Source: Verticillium longisporum
Lineage: Eukaryota; Ascomycota; Sordariomycetes; Glomerellales; Plectosphaerellaceae
Direction: 5' to 3'
Assembly (NCBI GenBank): GCA_019188255.1
Contig: JAETXT010000005.1
Span: 4,464,001 to 4,528,000 of the forward strand
Length of the DNA: 64,000 nt
Shown here: positions 1-9,675 of the stretch, one piece after another
Layout: each line of letters opens with the position of its first letter
Numbering within the stretch: position 1 is the stretch's first letter
Notes under the pieces: model-generated
The model's database searches: none
What the model was told of the DNA's origin: nothing
Seen by the model: the letters and a program-made list of their open reading frames with translations, nothing else
Program-made: the position numbers and the translations under genes

Positions 1-99
1 GCGCCAGATATACCGTAGAGATCTTCCCTCATCCGGGCCTCACCTCACCTCAACATGTAAGTACCAAGCGCACCGTGAGCCCTTGGACGATTCATCATC

Positions 100-1324
100 A
101 TGTCATCGCGACCTGTCGCCCTGCCCCCCACGCGCAATAGTGGTGAGGAGGGTCGACTCTCTGCACTCATCCAGCAATACTCTCCCTTCTCCATCCCAGG
201 TTTCACCAACTCTCCCGGAGTCGCCCAACTGATCCCCTCTAGGAACCGCGCCCTATCCATCCGCTCTAACAAGAGCCGTGGGAACTCGTCCCAGAATGGC
301 GGCCGGCGAGGCAATGGCGGTGGCGGCTTCTCCTTCAACTCTCTCCGCGGCAATGTCCAGCCCGAGCTATCCCGCAAGCTGTACCGCCTGATCAAGTCTG
401 AGAACAACCTGATCTCTGCCCACGAGGCTGCTGGCCGTGAGCGCGTGTCCATTGCCACTCAGCTGTCTGAGTGGGGCGAGCACACCGGCGACGAGTCCAT
501 CAGCGATATCTCCGACAAGGTGGGCGTGGTGCTCAGCGAGATGGGCGAGCTCGAGGAGTCGTACGCCCACGCGCTCGACGATTCACGAGCCTACCTCAAG
601 GCCATTCGCAACACGGAGAAGAGCGTCCAGCCGAGCCGTGATGGCAAGAGCAAGATCGCCGACGACATCCAGAAGCTTAAGATGAAGGAGCCGGAGAGCG
701 CCAAGCTCGTCGTGCTGGAACAGCAACTCGTCAGGGCCGAGGCCGAGAACCTCGTCGCCGAGGCGCAGCTGACCAACATTGTGCGTTCACCAGTCTACCA
801 TTTCCTCGCTGGTATCGTTCAAGCTGACAGTAATCTTGCAGACCCGCCAGAAGCTCAAGGAGGCCTACGAGGCTGAGTTTGCCGCCACTATCGAACGTGC
901 TGAGAAGCAGATTCTCTTGGCCAAGCACGGCCGCCGTCTCCTGCACCTCCTCGATGACGCCCCTGTGGCCCCTGGTGACGCTGTCGCCCCGTACCCGCAC
1001 TCTCAGCAGGCTCGCCAGATCCTCAACGACGCCGAGGATGACCTGCGTGACTGGCAGCCCCAGCCGGACGAGTTCGGTGTCGCACCACCTCAGAACGAGC
1101 CGCTTCTCCGACAAGGTACCGCCGGCTCAGACTCTCTTGTGTCATCCGATAGCCCGCTGCAGGGGAGCGGTGTCGGTCTCAAGGGAAAGGGTACTTCGAC
1201 TTATGACGAAGTGACGGAGTCAGGCAGTGGAACCCAGGGCGGTTTGCGTGATAACGATGGACTGGCTGATGAGCGCGTGCTTGACAGTTCGCGCGAGCAA
1301 GACGAGGCGCAGCTGCGTGCTTGA
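100..1324 (+). CDS. PIL1: Eisosome core component, PIL1/LSP1 family
   Basis: Two exons, 100-780 and 842-1324, with a 61-bp intron (GTGCGT...TTGCAG) give 387 aa. The product is a BAR-domain protein that in this family coats the plasma-membrane furrows called eisosomes and responds to sphingolipid long-chain bases. The PIL1 core starts near residue 87 (PELSRKLYRLIKSENN) and includes the family hallmarks SVQPSRDGKSKI, VLEQQLVRAEAENLVAEAQL and LLHLLDDAPVAPG. The first ~85 residues are a longer, Ser/Arg/Gly-rich head than in yeast Pil1, and the last ~90 are an acidic, Ser/Gly-rich tail. Filamentous fungi often carry two or three paralogues; this head suggests a divergent one, but which cannot be decided here. 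The ATG at 100 is the first in frame; an additional 5' non-coding exon outside the window is possible. Confidence 0.93.
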
Positions 1325-1686
1325 AGAGAGACGGCGGCGAAGAGCGATCCATTCTTGCTGATACCTGCGCAGATGCGGTAATGGGTGCATTATCTGGAAG
1401 TGGATTGGTGTTGTCAAGGTTTTCTTTTACGCTGGGCACTGGTGATTACGGGTGTTTTCTGCTTTTGCCGTGTATTTGTTTAGTTGTCTCAATGATGAGC
1501 CTGGTTTACACGACTTGACCTTGATTCATTAGCATGCACAAGTTGATGGCGTTTCCAGAGAAGGACAGTTTCCAGATGATTATTATTGACTAAGGTAGCT
1601 AATCGAACGCCTAAACTCCAAAGCGCATGACACCAGACCTTTCATTCAGATCCGAAATCTATTTCTACAAGCACGACATCCGAGCA
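1325..1686. other. Intergenic, convergent 3' ends
   Basis: About 360 bp between the converging PIL1-type and small-heat-shock genes. It should hold both 3' UTRs. No additional gene, RNA or repeat is visible. Confidence 0.6.
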
Positions 1687-2748
1687 TTACTCAATGTCTA
1701 CCTTCCGGACCTCAGTCCACCCTCTCTCGACCTTGGGCACAGTGACAATCAAAATGCCATCCTCCATCTTGGCCGTGATCCCAGCACCGTCAATCTCCTC
1801 CCGTCCCTCTTCAGTCTCGCTCTCCTCAGCCTCGGCCTCGCCGTCGACAAAGACCCTCTGCTCGCGCCTCGGCTGCTCGTGGCCCGCAGGCGGCAGCGAG
1901 ACGACCCTCTCGAAGAAGCCGACCCGGCGCTCGGCGTGCGAGGGCAGCAGAGCATCGAGGAACTGCGAATCGGCTGGTCGGAGGAGGACGCCGGCGATGC
2001 GGAGGGGAGAGCGGTCGGCGTCCCAGTCGACGCCAATGTCCTGCTTCTTGGCGCCGGGCAGGGCGACGTGGAGGGTGTACGCCTGCGGGGTGGAGAAGAG
2101 GTCGAGGGGCGGGGCGAAGGGGGCTTCATCCTCGTCTTCGCCTGCCTGCTGGCGCGCCGTCGTGTTGGCGTTGGCGGTCAGGTCGGGCAGGATGGAGGAG
2201 AGGAACTGGGCGAAGGGGTGGTTGGCGTAGGGGGGAGGGGGGCCGCGGGGGTGCTGGTGGTGCGGGATGGGGCCGTGGCCGCCGGCAGGAGGAGGAGGGG
2301 AGGGGGGCGGGCTGTGGTGGTGGCCGCGGTGGCCGTGGTGGGGCGGGGCAGGCGGACCGCGCGGGTGGTGGTCGGGTTCTGGGACGGAGGTGTCGGGGTC
2401 GGCGACGGGGTCGTCTGCGGGCGGGCCGTCGTGGGGCGGAGGTGGAGGCGGTGGTCCGCCGCGGTGGTGATCGTGGCGACCGCGGCGTCCGCGCCAGCCG
2501 CCTCGACCGCCGTGCCCGCCGTGCCCGCCATGGCCGAAGCCGCGACGAGGACCGCCGGGGCCGGGTCCGAAGGGAAAGGCGTTCAGGATGCTCTGAACAT
2601 TCTGGGCCCACGGGGGAGGCCCCTGATCATTGGAGTTGGACTGATCGGCGTGGTCGATGCCAAAGCCGGGCATGGCGTTGAAGAACTGGTGGTTGTCCCA
2701 ACTACCGGGATAGGAGTAGAACAGGTGGCCGTTGTTGTTCCAGGACAT
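1687..2748 (-). CDS. Hsp20-type small heat shock protein with long His/Gly/Pro-rich linker
   Basis: Intronless, 353 aa, read from ATG at 2748. The C-terminal ~140 residues form an alpha-crystallin domain: it opens with PPLDLFSTPQAYTLHVALPG, and near the end has MEDGILIVTVPK, the beta-strand motif (A/G-x-x-x-G-x-L-x-V-x-x-PK) typical of Hsp20. Such proteins are ATP-independent holdases. The N-terminal ~70 residues (MSWNNNGHLFYSYPGSW...) lead into about 110 residues of His/Gly, Arg/Gly and poly-Pro sequence, including runs of up to seven prolines. This makes the protein about twice the usual Hsp20 length. The acidic insertion EAEAEESETEEGREE lies inside the crystallin domain between strands. 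The C-terminal I-x-I/V anchor is not obvious. The extremely GC-rich linker creates a long open frame on the other strand, which I treat as a shadow. Confidence 0.88.
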   Translation of the reverse strand: MSWNNNGHLFYSYPGSWDNHQFFNAMPGFGIDHADQSNSNDQGPPPWAQNVQSILNAFPFGPGPGGPRRGFGHGGHGGHGGRGGWRGRRGRHDHHRGGPPPPPPPHDGPPADDPVADPDTSVPEPDHHPRGPPAPPHHGHRGHHHSPPPSPPPPAGGHGPIPHHQHPRGPPPPYANHPFAQFLSSILPDLTANANTTARQQAGEDEDEAPFAPPLDLFSTPQAYTLHVALPGAKKQDIGVDWDADRSPLRIAGVLLRPADSQFLDALLPSHAERRVGFFERVVSLPPAGHEQPRREQRVFVDGEAEAEESETEEGREEIDGAGITAKMEDGILIVTVPKVERGWTEVRKVDIE

Positions 2749-4113
2749 GGTTGCTGCAGTGGTTCAAAAAGACGATTGAGACTCTTGGGGCTGCGAAGGA
2801 CGATATGATGAAGTTGAGAAGCAGAGAAGCTGAGAAGTTTAAGAAACCAGGAACCACTTAATCAAACACATTGATGGATATATATGCCCCAAATTGCCAG
2901 TGGCGGCATCACACAAGAGAGGCATCCATCCAGCACACCAATTAGGCAGAAAGAATCAGGCAGGCAAGATGCGTGTCCTAGCACACAAGAGAGGAGTGAA
3001 CGCGTAGGCCAGGCGAGGCCAAAACACACTTGCGTATCTCGATCGCGCCAGTCATTGCCACAGGCACTCACACTGTTGGAAGTGGCCAGAATGCTGTCGA
3101 ACAGGCTGCCAGGAGGCGGCAAGGCAAGATATCGCCACGCGGCCTAGAGATGAGCCGGCCCTCTCATTGGGCGATTGCCAAGGCGGGGGAAATGCGAGCC
3201 TTCAAGTCGAAGACCATGGGACTTGGTCGAAGATGCGAGTGCGTTCTTCGACCTCCTACGCCACTGATAGCCCAATCACGTTAGCGCTGTCTGTCGGATA
3301 GCGCTGATCAGCCTCAGGTTCAACCATTGGCTCCTCAATCCAAAAACAGACAGCGCTTCAAAACGGCAAAAGCAGTCTGGAGAACATAGGAGCACGTCGA
3401 TGACAGTATATCTTCGTCATTTCATTTCTTATGAAGCCGGTAACAGGTTAATATATCATACACAGGTCGAAATGCCTCACGGTAATATCAACGGTTGCAT
3501 CGGGCCGTTTGATTTGATCCCTGTCTCTGTACACGAAATACGGCAAACAAAATATGACAATGTGTGTGGCTTCTGCCATTGAGCGGCTGGACGACTGAAA
3601 ATGATCTCGGCTTGCCAATATGGCTTCAGGATCTTTGGGTTGAATCATATTGCTGCCTACATACCTCACATACAATTCTTTGTTGAAGGGTGTGTATCTC
3701 TAAACTGTGGACAAACGCATAACGCTTTACTCCTGCCTTGCGACTTGTAACTCCCCGCATGATACACATTTAGTTGGGTCAGAATATAAACATGAATGAT
3801 CAAGATTTTGCCGAAAGTAGTTATGTCGAACTCGCACATACCATATATGGAATAATCAGTCAGAATCGATACCGCTCAGTGATTAGATCGCAACGTGTGT
3901 CAAGTCCCTGGGCTTTTTATACATGGCAGGTCAAAGGAGACTTCTATGCTTCTTGTCCACAAAGCTAATCAGGTTCCAGGACTCACACACGTCTTGCATT
4001 CGTCATAGGTCGTCCTACGGTACAACACCATGTCCTTTCAAATATTGATACAATGAACTCAGCGGGTTCATTGTGAGGCTTTCCTGACAACAGAGACCAC
4101 CATAGTTTGAGCT
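2749..4113. other. Gene-free stretch upstream of the small heat shock gene
   Basis: About 1.4 kb. The left part is the promoter of the small heat shock gene, the right part the 3' flank of the secreted-protein gene ending at 4114. Scattered TTC/GAA half-sites occur near 3195-3250 but do not form a convincing heat-shock element. A 12-bp inverted repeat is listed separately. From about 3400 on the sequence becomes AT-richer. No ORF here has recognisable protein content. Confidence 0.5.
3283..3357. repeat. 12-bp perfect inverted repeat with 51-bp spacer
   Basis: AGCGCTGTCTGT at 3283-3294 is the exact reverse complement of ACAGACAGCGCT at 3346-3357. It could be an operator-like dyad, a hairpin, or a remnant of a short mobile element; there is no target-site duplication that I can see. 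Confidence 0.45.
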
Positions 4114-5396
4114 TTATAGAGCATTGCTGGGGTGACAAATGCCACAACTGCCAGTGCAAGGCGGCCGCGTGGCTGCGATGAGCTGATCCCGGACATTCTT
4201 TGTGTACGCGATGACCCTTGCGTGGGATTCCTCTGAGCCATCATTTCTGTAGTTCTTCACGTAGGTCTTGTTGAGCTCCTTGATAGCAGCACGTCCATCT
4301 TTCGAGATTTTCATTGCCTTGTAGCTCTCCTTGGTATCGAGCTCCCCCCATGTGCCGATTTTTGCCGGCGGTCTAATCGCTTTGGTTGGCTTGGTCATCA
4401 CCCACTTGTCACTAGCTTGAGGGTCGATCTCCTTGACTGCCTTTATGTAGTCTTTAACCATTCTAAAGTGGCTGTCAGTATTCATGAGAGTCCTTGAAGA
4501 CTGTTGTTACATTCGCGCAATACGTCTGTGGTGATCTGAGGTCAAGGCAACTCACCGATCAGCTTCCTCCTTGCGGCGCCCATGATTTGCCCATTTCAAG
4601 CCCTCAATCATATCCGTGATGTAAGGCGCTGCAATGGTAGATTGTCGGGTCATCTGGTGTTGAGCAATGAACCCTGTCGATGCCAGCGAATTTTCGAAGC
4701 TGTATCGGTCGCCTTGTATCAACTTTGGTGTTTCGCTCTTGGGGTCTGGGTACCAGAACTCCGCAGGCTTGGCCTTGCCCATGACGTCTACCAAATTCAG
4801 CTTTGAGTAGATGAACTTATCATCATTTTTCGATCTTCCCCATTCGCCAACATCAAATAGCTGGTCCAGGGTTGGGTTCCAAGGACCAGGGACATTCTTA
4901 AGAGCTGCTTTGAGAGATGCTCCGGTAAGGCTGCGCGTGGAAAACTGTCTCATGAACCCAAGGAGGTTACATCCCCGTCTTCCCTGAGTAACCGATTGCT
5001 GGTATTCCGCATCGGTTGCGAAGTCTTCGGGCCACGAGTCGCACTTGTGACCTAGGGACCATGGCTTGGGGTCAGTTGACCCCGCGGGCCTGTTAGCCCA
5101 ACTCACTTCGACGTCCACTACATGGCTTTGTTAGTCGATCATGCATCTAGCATCGTTCGAAACCGTTGCTTCCGATAAAAGGATTGACCGTACACAATGG
5201 GTCGGTAGGCCAGGAGCAGTTGTGTGTATCAAGTGCGGGGATGGGAAAAGGAGAACTTAGGCAAGATTATATTGGTTGACTTACTGCGGTACGCCTTGTA
5301 CATGAAGTATAGTTCGCCGCCTTTTGACTCGCCCACAGCTCCAGCAAGTCCGGCAAAGAGGCCTAAGCCGAGAATGAGAGTGTCGTAGGCCAGCAT
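4114..5396 (-). CDS. Secreted or membrane-anchored protein of unknown function, divergent from GH71
   Basis: I do not recognise the family. Three exons (5396-5285, 5117-4556, 4462-4114) with introns of 167 and 93 bp, all GT..AG, give 340 aa with consistent phases. The protein begins with a hydrophobic stretch after MLAYDT (LILGLGLFAGLAGAVG), a signal peptide or N-terminal anchor. The rest is polar, with few cysteines: a pair near the start of exon 2 (HKCDSWPED, RRGCNLLG) and a terminal cluster PPCTGSCGICHP, consistent with disulphides outside the cell. It is transcribed away from the GH71 gene across a shared 1.1-kb promoter region, so co-regulation with that enzyme is plausible but only inferred. 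The start was chosen because it supplies the hydrophobic leader and because its exon joins in frame. Confidence 0.7.
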
Positions 5397-5921
5397 AGTG
5401 ACTGCGTGTTGTCTCAGCTGTGTATTCGGAGCTCGTCACCTCATTCAACACCAGTACCGATGATCGGCGCAAAGGTGAGGGTCCAGTAGGTCCGCCAAGC
5501 GAGTGAGGATGAAGAGTAGATGGGGCACAAAGAAAGCGAGCAGCAACCCAGCTGCCCATCGCTTCACTCTGAGTGGGCCATGATGACTCTTTAAAAGAAA
5601 TCGAGCGAAAAGATAGTCCAATAACGAGCTGACAGCGTTCTCGGCCTCAGAGATGTGATGGAAACGATCTCGGACTCAGGTGCTGAATCTACTTGCAGTG
5701 TTGTGCCGTCTGGCCAGGAGCGTTCTGCTCTAGAACCGGCCATTCCAATGGCTTCGCTTCGGATGATACTTACCTGAAGAGGAAAGTTCGGTCCCAATGC
5801 TCATCTGAGTATCCTCGGTTTCTATTTTCCCGCCCAACAAAATTTCCTTGCCTGCTTTCTTCGATTGGAACCATTTGAGCCTCGGTAACACTGTCGATGC
5901 AAGCGCAAAAATATCTCATTT

Positions 5922-5955
5922 ACAAAAGTTCCTGAGTTACAAAAGTTCCTGAGTT
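5922..5955. repeat. 17-bp unit in two perfect tandem copies
   Basis: ACAAAAGTTCCTGAGTT occurs at 5922-5938 and again directly at 5939-5955, in the divergent promoter region just before a palindrome. It may be a duplicated transcription-factor site. Confidence 0.7.
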
Positions 5956-5966
5956 GCGGCGGAGAA

Positions 5967-5982
5967 GGACCCTTAAGGGTCC
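5967..5982. promoter_or_regulatory. 16-bp perfect palindrome in the divergent promoter
   Basis: GGACCCTTAAGGGTCC reads the same on both strands. A perfect 16-bp dyad between two divergent genes is a good candidate for binding of a dimeric regulator serving both, but no family is identified. Confidence 0.5.
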
Positions 5983-6525
5983 AGGACCCCTTTTTAACCG
6001 GCCCAATCGCGCTGTGGGTTCAAGCGGCATTCTTCATGTGGCTGCATATTTTAATTGAGTATGAGGCTTGGCTATCTACAGGGTCTAAATCTTCAACAGT
6101 CCAGAATGATCTAGCCTCAAGGCTCGACATTTATTTTGCATTTTCCGTGGGGACTGATAACACAGAGAACACTTTAGACGTCAGGAAAGCCTTGCGACCT
6201 CATGATGCGTGGGAGTAATTGCTTCGGCTTCCAAGTCCTAATTTGGCTTTCTCGGCGAGCCTTGGTTCAGCTCCGTGCCTGATTGAGTCGAGAACGAGAT
6301 TCTTTGCATGTAACTGCAAACAACCTCAAGACCCCCAAAATCGCTCGTATTCGTCAACGCATGCATAGTGGGAGTCAAGGATGATACTGCCGATCGCAGG
6401 TGAATGATCCCACTAATGAGCGTCAAACTCTTATAAAGTGAAGCAGGACATGGAAGCCCCCATGCCTAGGATACAGCTCATTCTTCCATTATACTCTTTG
6501 TTTTCAACATTGATCTCACACATTC

Positions 6526-9500
6526 ATGATGCGGATCATCACATTCATATTGTGCAGCATTACGCTGCTGGCATGTCATGGCGAGGCTAAGGCTGTGTTC
6601 GCCCACTTCATGGTCAGTGATAAATCTTTCCCATCTATTCATGAGCGAGCTACAGCTAAACACCCCGCCCTCACACATAGGTTGGCAACACAGCTTCGTA
6701 TAACCAGGCTCTATGGGAGACAGAAATGGAACTCGCAAAGGCGTCACGCATCGATGCTTTCGCACTCAACATTGCTCGCGGCGAGAAAATGAATGCGGAT
6801 CAAATCAAGAACGCATTTGCTGCAGCGAGGGTCAAGAACTTCAAGCTCCTCTTCTCTTTCGACTATGCGGATCGTGGACCATGGCCAGCAGGGGAAGTCC
6901 TCGATCTTCTCCGTCAATACGCTGGCGACAGTGCACACTTTATGCATAATGGCCTTCCTCTGGTATCTACCTTTGAGGGTCCCGACCAAGCCAACGACTG
7001 GATTAGCATCAAGGCGCAGGTTCCTTGTTTTTTCGTGCCAGACTGGTCGTCCAAAGGCGCCGAACCCGCCAGCAAGTTGGCCAACGGCGTCGCGGATGGT
7101 CTCTTCAACTGGGCGGCGTGGCCGAACCACCCCAATTGGTCCAAGGACACGTACATCGACGCATCGTATCGAAGGGCATTGGGCAACAAGCCGTACATGA
7201 TGCCTGTTTCGCCTTGGTTCTACACCAATTTGCCCAAGTACGACAAGAACTGGCTATGGCGTGGTGAGACGCTGTGGTTCGACCGTTGGGCACAGGCGCT
7301 ACACGTCCAGCCCGAATGGATTCAAATCATCTCTTGGAACGACTACGGCGAGTCCCATTACATTGGGCCTATTCGCGGAGATGCGTCGCTGGTGGCCCTC
7401 GATGACGGGAAAGCCCCGTTCAACTACGTCAAGGGCATTGAGCACGGCGCTTGGCGGGCATTCCTGCCATACGCGATCAGCCTCTACAAAACCGGTACAG
7501 GGACCATCACGCAGGAGGGTGTGATGATGTGGTATCGACAGCAGTCCGTCGCGTCTGGTCGTAATGACGGGGGCACGACGGCGTACACGGCAACACACAT
7601 GCAGCCTGAAGGTAAATGGACAGAGGGTCTCAAAGACGGTGTCTTCTTTGCAGCCCAGCTAGGTTCGAATGCCACGGCTGAGGTAACGATTGGCGGCCAG
7701 ACCTTCAGACCATCCTGGCGATTCGAACCTCACGGCGGTGTGGGTATCTACACTGGCTTCGTACACACCTCCGCTTTGGGTGCTGTTCGTGTCGACATTC
7801 GAAGAAATGGCGGCCTCGTGGCCAGCGCAACAGGTGCCAAGCCCATAGGCGAGTGTCAACAAGGATACTATAACTTCAACCCCGTGATTTATCTTGGCTG
7901 GGGCGCCTCGATTGCGGCTCGCAGTCCCCTATCAACATCAAAGACGCAACCTGCATCGAAGGCACTGGCATTGGAGAGTTTGAGGATCTCTGCAAATATA
8001 CTTGCAAGTACAACTATTGTCCCGTCGAAGCCTGCATGTGCCTCAAGTATGGTCCACTACAGGGGGCAATATCGTCCGCGGTCCACCGGGCTATCCTGCT
8101 GCAAATCGAGACACCAACTACGATGGCCTATGTGCTGTGGCCTGTAGTTACGAGTACTGTCCTCCGAAGTACTGCGGCAAGGTCAAGCTGACCCCTATTG
8201 TTTCAAGCGTCTCGCCTTTTACACCCAGCTCATGCACAAGCGGAAGGGCGAATACGGCCGCTGTCAGCAGCGAGCATGCTCTTCGGGCTCTCGAGCAGAT
8301 CTGCTCTTTTGGCTGCAAGCATGGATATTGCCCCATCGACGCCTGCGTCTGCGAGAAAACTGGAGCACTCGTTCTTCCGAAGCCTGACACTTTTACTGGT
8401 GACACTCCTGATTTTGGCTGGAGCCTTATTGGAATCCGCCTTTTGTGTCGCTACACTTGCGGCTGGGGCGTTTGTCCACAGTTGTTGTGCAAATCGGAGG
8501 ACAGTTTCTGCGCCGGCGGCTGTGCACTGAGCTACAGGCCTTGTTACTACCAAACAGACTACGCAAGCCTGGAAGCGCTCGCCGGCCAAGCCAGCAACAT
8601 GGAGCCGGATTGCGCCTCTTACCACGGACTCAATGTCCTTGCAAACATGCTAGAAGGCTGGGAGACCGAGTACGAAGGTGTCAAGTCAGGTTATGACGAT
8701 GCCTGGCCCACGTACGAGGAGTATATTCGTGACGCTGTTGAACCTGCCATCTCCAAGATTATGACTGAGAAGAACGGCGTGGCTACCAAGTTCTTCAAGT
8801 GCTGGCGGTTCGACGACGGCGTCAACGAAAACCAGAAACATCGAGGTCGTGAGATATCCTGCACCGGCGACGACCGCTTCTGGGGCCCGCAACTGTTCCG
8901 CTCCTTCTGGTTCGACCTGATCGATGCCGCCGGTTTCAACGCCACTCTCGAAGAGGCAGGTGTCGACCCTGAGTGGGTTACGTTTGACACAGTTTCGACA
9001 ACCCCGCCGTGTCTCAGCCCTGGTGACCAGTTTTGCAACCGCGGTTTTAGGGCTGAGTACGGTTATCCTGTTCCCAGGGAAAACCTGGTCGTTCCAAACC
9101 CCAAAGACCTTGTCGGAAAGGCGTTCGAAGGCGTCAACTCACTGCACGAAGCTCTGTCTTCCAGCTCGCTAGATATCGGCGCAGATATCTGGCACGGTTC
9201 GCCCACAGAGCTTTTTGATGTCCTGGCCGTCCCCGTCTTTATGGTTGGCGATGCCATCGGGAGCATGAAAGAAATCAAGGATATTGCAAAGAAGGTCAAC
9301 GACGCCAAGAAGAAGGATCTCATAATGCTCATCATTGAGTCCATCCTTATGGTCCTGCCCTTGGTAGGCGTTATTGTAGGCCAAGCAGGCCGCGCCGGCC
9401 TCATGGCAGCTCGTCTCGTCCATGCCATCGAAGCAGGCGGCAGTACTGCTCTTACACTCAAGGATGTCATTGAGAATCCAGACTCCGCGCCAGTCGCCAT

Positions 9501-9675
9501 CGCTATGATGGTCCTCGATGTGGCTGGCGCTGGGCGGTCTCCAGACAATGTCAACCAAATGTCTCAGATGAAGAGTCTGATGGACGCGCCTACAGTGAAC
9601 AACATGGGGAAGCAGTTCAAGTTGTACAATCCTCATGTTAGCAACATTGTTTCTGGGGCTTGTAAGAAGAGTTAA
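6526..9675 (+). CDS. GH71 alpha-1,3-glucanase (mutanase) with cysteine repeats and hydrophobic C-terminal module; frame broken
   Basis: Exon 1 (6526-6612) encodes a signal peptide (RIITFILCSITLLACHGEAKA) and the GH71 start VFAHFM; a 68-bp intron follows, then exon 2 from 6681 (VGNTASYNQALWE). The catalytic domain includes FDYADRGPW, MPVSPWFYTNLP and the family signature IISWNDYGESHYIGP. GH71 enzymes hydrolyse alpha-1,3-glucan of fungal walls. After it come four repeats of C-x3-C-x4-C-P-x3-C (about 7.98-8.49 kb), then ~390 residues including a strongly hydrophobic patch (IMLIIESILMVLPLVGVIVG), like the C-termini of killer-toxin-type chitinases. The frame changes twice: between 7880 and 7903 (one base missing, or a weak 41-bp intron 7884-7924), and at the G run 8062-8066. 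Both changes have the polarity of one lost base. Stop at 9675. Confidence 0.82.

Larger units (their letters stand above)
5397..6525. promoter_or_regulatory. Shared divergent promoter region between the secreted-protein gene and GH71
   Basis: This 1.13-kb gap separates two start codons facing away from each other. It contains a 17-bp tandem duplication, a 16-bp perfect palindrome (both listed separately) and a TATA-like TATAAAG at 6432-6438, 88 bp before the GH71 ATG. Short ORFs inside have no recognisable content. Confidence 0.5.

Noticed and set aside
1627..2808. 393-aa plus-strand open frame
   Set aside because: Antisense shadow of the GC-rich small heat shock gene; Val/Gly/Arg-rich with no domain.
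3160..3260. Heat-shock element upstream of the small heat shock gene
   Set aside because: Only isolated TTC and GAA triplets with wrong spacing.
8048..8061. 16-nt GT..AG 'intron' in the GH71 gene
   Set aside because: Far too short to splice and it would give the wrong frame; a missing base fits better.
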